DNA of 64,000 bases, taken from positions 3,292,501-3,356,500 of the forward strand of contig JANCIK010000005.1 in NCBI GenBank assembly GCA_028532985.1, in the 5' to 3' direction. Within the stretch, counting starts at the first letter, position 1. Each line of letters opens with the position of its first letter. Under the pieces are notes generated by a model. The model was not told the DNA's origin and searched no databases. It saw only the letters and a list, made by a program, of their open reading frames with translations. Origin of the DNA: Stropharia rugosoannulata (taxonomy: Eukaryota > Basidiomycota > Agaricomycetes > Agaricales > Strophariaceae). Positions 62,311 to 64,000 of this stretch are shown here, piece after piece. The translations under genes and the position numbers were made by a program.

Positions 62311-64000
62311 GACGTTCTTATCAAATGCACAGCAGTTTGGACGACTTTTGTCCTCCGTCGTTGAAGATCATAAAGGTACATTTCACAAAATAGCCAACCT
62401 TTGACTCTTGCTCTTCATTCTTTGCTGAAGCAAGAACGATTCTGGATTATACAAGATATTACGGGTGACTAATGAGCTAATGTTAATGTGAAGACGCACC
62501 CAGCACTCTGAATCAATGAAACGTTTCTCTAACTTCTTGTCCTCTTGGACGTCTCGCGCAAATCGCTAGAGGTGTAAGTTCAGAGTCATTCAAAGTTGTC
62601 ATCTAATAATCATTGTAACATAAGCACCTACTAGCGATGTTTTTGTAACTCACGACTACTAACTTGGACAAATTCCTGTGTTCATAGGGGAGGATGGCAT
62701 GAATTGTGTGGCAGAAGTTATTCACCGTGTCACTGTCAAGGTGCTCGTATGATGGGGTAGTTGTGATCGCCGCGCTTCCCTGTCGTCACTCTTCCGTCAG
62801 CTGGGTTGATGGTGAAAATTCGAAGCCGAAGACGATACATGCCGCCAACCGCAGGCTGATGCCTATTTACTCTCGCTGTTATCAGCTCGTATTTAGACGT
62901 CAACTGGCTTCCTATATAACGAAACGAGTGCCCTAAACGCTGTTCCATGGAAGGCAGACGAGAGAGCAATTTTCTAATCAGAACTTAGTCATTGAAGGTG
63001 CTTGGGAAGACCGAAGTGCGTAGCGCTGGTTACTGCTCGGCTAAAAAATGATCCAGATCAGCCGCCGGTCGGACATTGCCGAAGGGCAATTACGTTTTTC
63101 AGTGTCTCCGAGCGCAGTCGAAATTCTTCTCCGAGGACAAAGTACAATTTGTATATGGGGTAACTTCTCAGGAGGGGTACGGTCGCCCATATCGCGGATT
63201 CGAACGCCAAAGATGGCAACGACAAGCTTATATTAGTTTGACCCCTGTAAGTCTTTATGGTTTCCGGTATGGTTGGTATGATGTCGATATTTTTGCTCTT
63301 GCTTCCGATAGCTTGACGCACTTGGAAATTGTGAATGCAGTCATGAACTGCTTCGGAGACTCATTTCTGCATACCTAAGAAAAATAGCTGACTTGTCAAA
63401 TATTTGCGAGATAGGATAACATGTTTTGAACTCAGTGAAGAAGTACATCAGGTACATGCCAGTAGGTACATACCCCATGCCATGCCTGTTTTAGGGATAG
63501 GCGCCAAGAAATAAATGGGCGCCTAGTAGTCTTAGTTATGTAATTAGTTTTCTTTTACCATCCAAACCATTCGAAGCTACTTATGACTGACTGGAAGCAA
63601 ATTATTGCCTGCACAGTTCTTCAATCGAATAGACCCTTGCTGTTTCCATCACTATTTGGCTGTTTCTCCGTAAGATATGCCTCAGAATTTGTAAAATTAC
63701 TTTAAATTAATGTGTAATTGTCAGATATTGTTTGGATAATGCCTACATATACCAGTTGAATACTTCACTTTGATCCGTGATGTTACTAGAACTGGCCGTC
63801 TCTCTCAGCGAAATAGATTTCAAGGCCGGGGTCATTTTCTAGCTCTCTTTAACTACGGCATAAGTCAAGCGTACTAATTTGAAGATTTAGTATGGCCTTC
63901 CGGGGGTATTCGTTTTCGACAGTTCCATCAGTAAAAACTTGAGAGTTTGTTTATGTCTTTCAACTCCGACAATTGAAGCGGCGGCTTTACGCGTGCATAC
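62311..64000. other. Gene-less right edge
   Basis: No supported gene. Open frames at 62736-62969 (-) and 63076-63378 (+) have no family I recognise. Confidence 0.35.

Overview
The window looks like a piece of a filamentous basidiomycete chromosome, most likely from the Agaricomycetes. Genes are split by many short GT-AG introns (about 45-90 bp), with exons as short as 21 nt. The recognisable proteins are fungal: a WOPR (Gti1/Pac2) regulator, LysM protein, ornithine decarboxylase, F-box/LRR-type proteins, a caspase-domain protein with a C-terminal domain I associate with agaricomycetes, GUP1 and a tandem-domain monothiol glutaredoxin. I cannot name the species. All exon boundaries were worked out by hand from splice sites, reading phase and family conservation.

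Layout. 1-8 kb: three copies of a small unrecognised protein family (PSF1-3, my label) with one conserved intron, then a pair of inverted hairpin-bearing repeats. 8.4-9.0 kb: a two-LysM secreted-protein gene broken by a 7-bp tandem duplication. 10.5-10.9 kb: an intact MITE with perfect 39-bp terminal repeats. 11-17 kb: a GC-rich, strongly strand-skewed island holding ornithine decarboxylase, with simple repeats and a possible ODC fragment downstream. 18.6-26.2 kb: no gene I can support.

From 26 kb the window is housekeeping and gene-dense: PP2A activator PTPA (-), Ku70 (+), a gap, an F-box protein (-), Grx3/4-type glutaredoxin (+), a MYND zinc-finger protein (+), a gap, Maf-like pyrophosphatase (+), HUS1 (+), an F-box/LRR-like protein (-), a caspase-like C14 protein (-), GUP1 MBOAT (-), the proteasome chaperone gankyrin/Nas6 (-), TFIIH subunit TFB2 (+) and a WOPR transcription factor (-). 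The last 4 kb hold no intact gene but do hold a decayed fragment of the caspase-like gene.

Two pairs are divergent and share short intergenic regions: PTPA/KU70 (354 bp) and NAS6/TFB2 (217 bp). KU70 (end joining), HUS1 (9-1-1 checkpoint clamp) and TFB2 (TFIIH, repair and transcription) lie within about 30 kb. The best candidates for something undescribed are the PSF family, the covarying hairpin repeats and the MITE.
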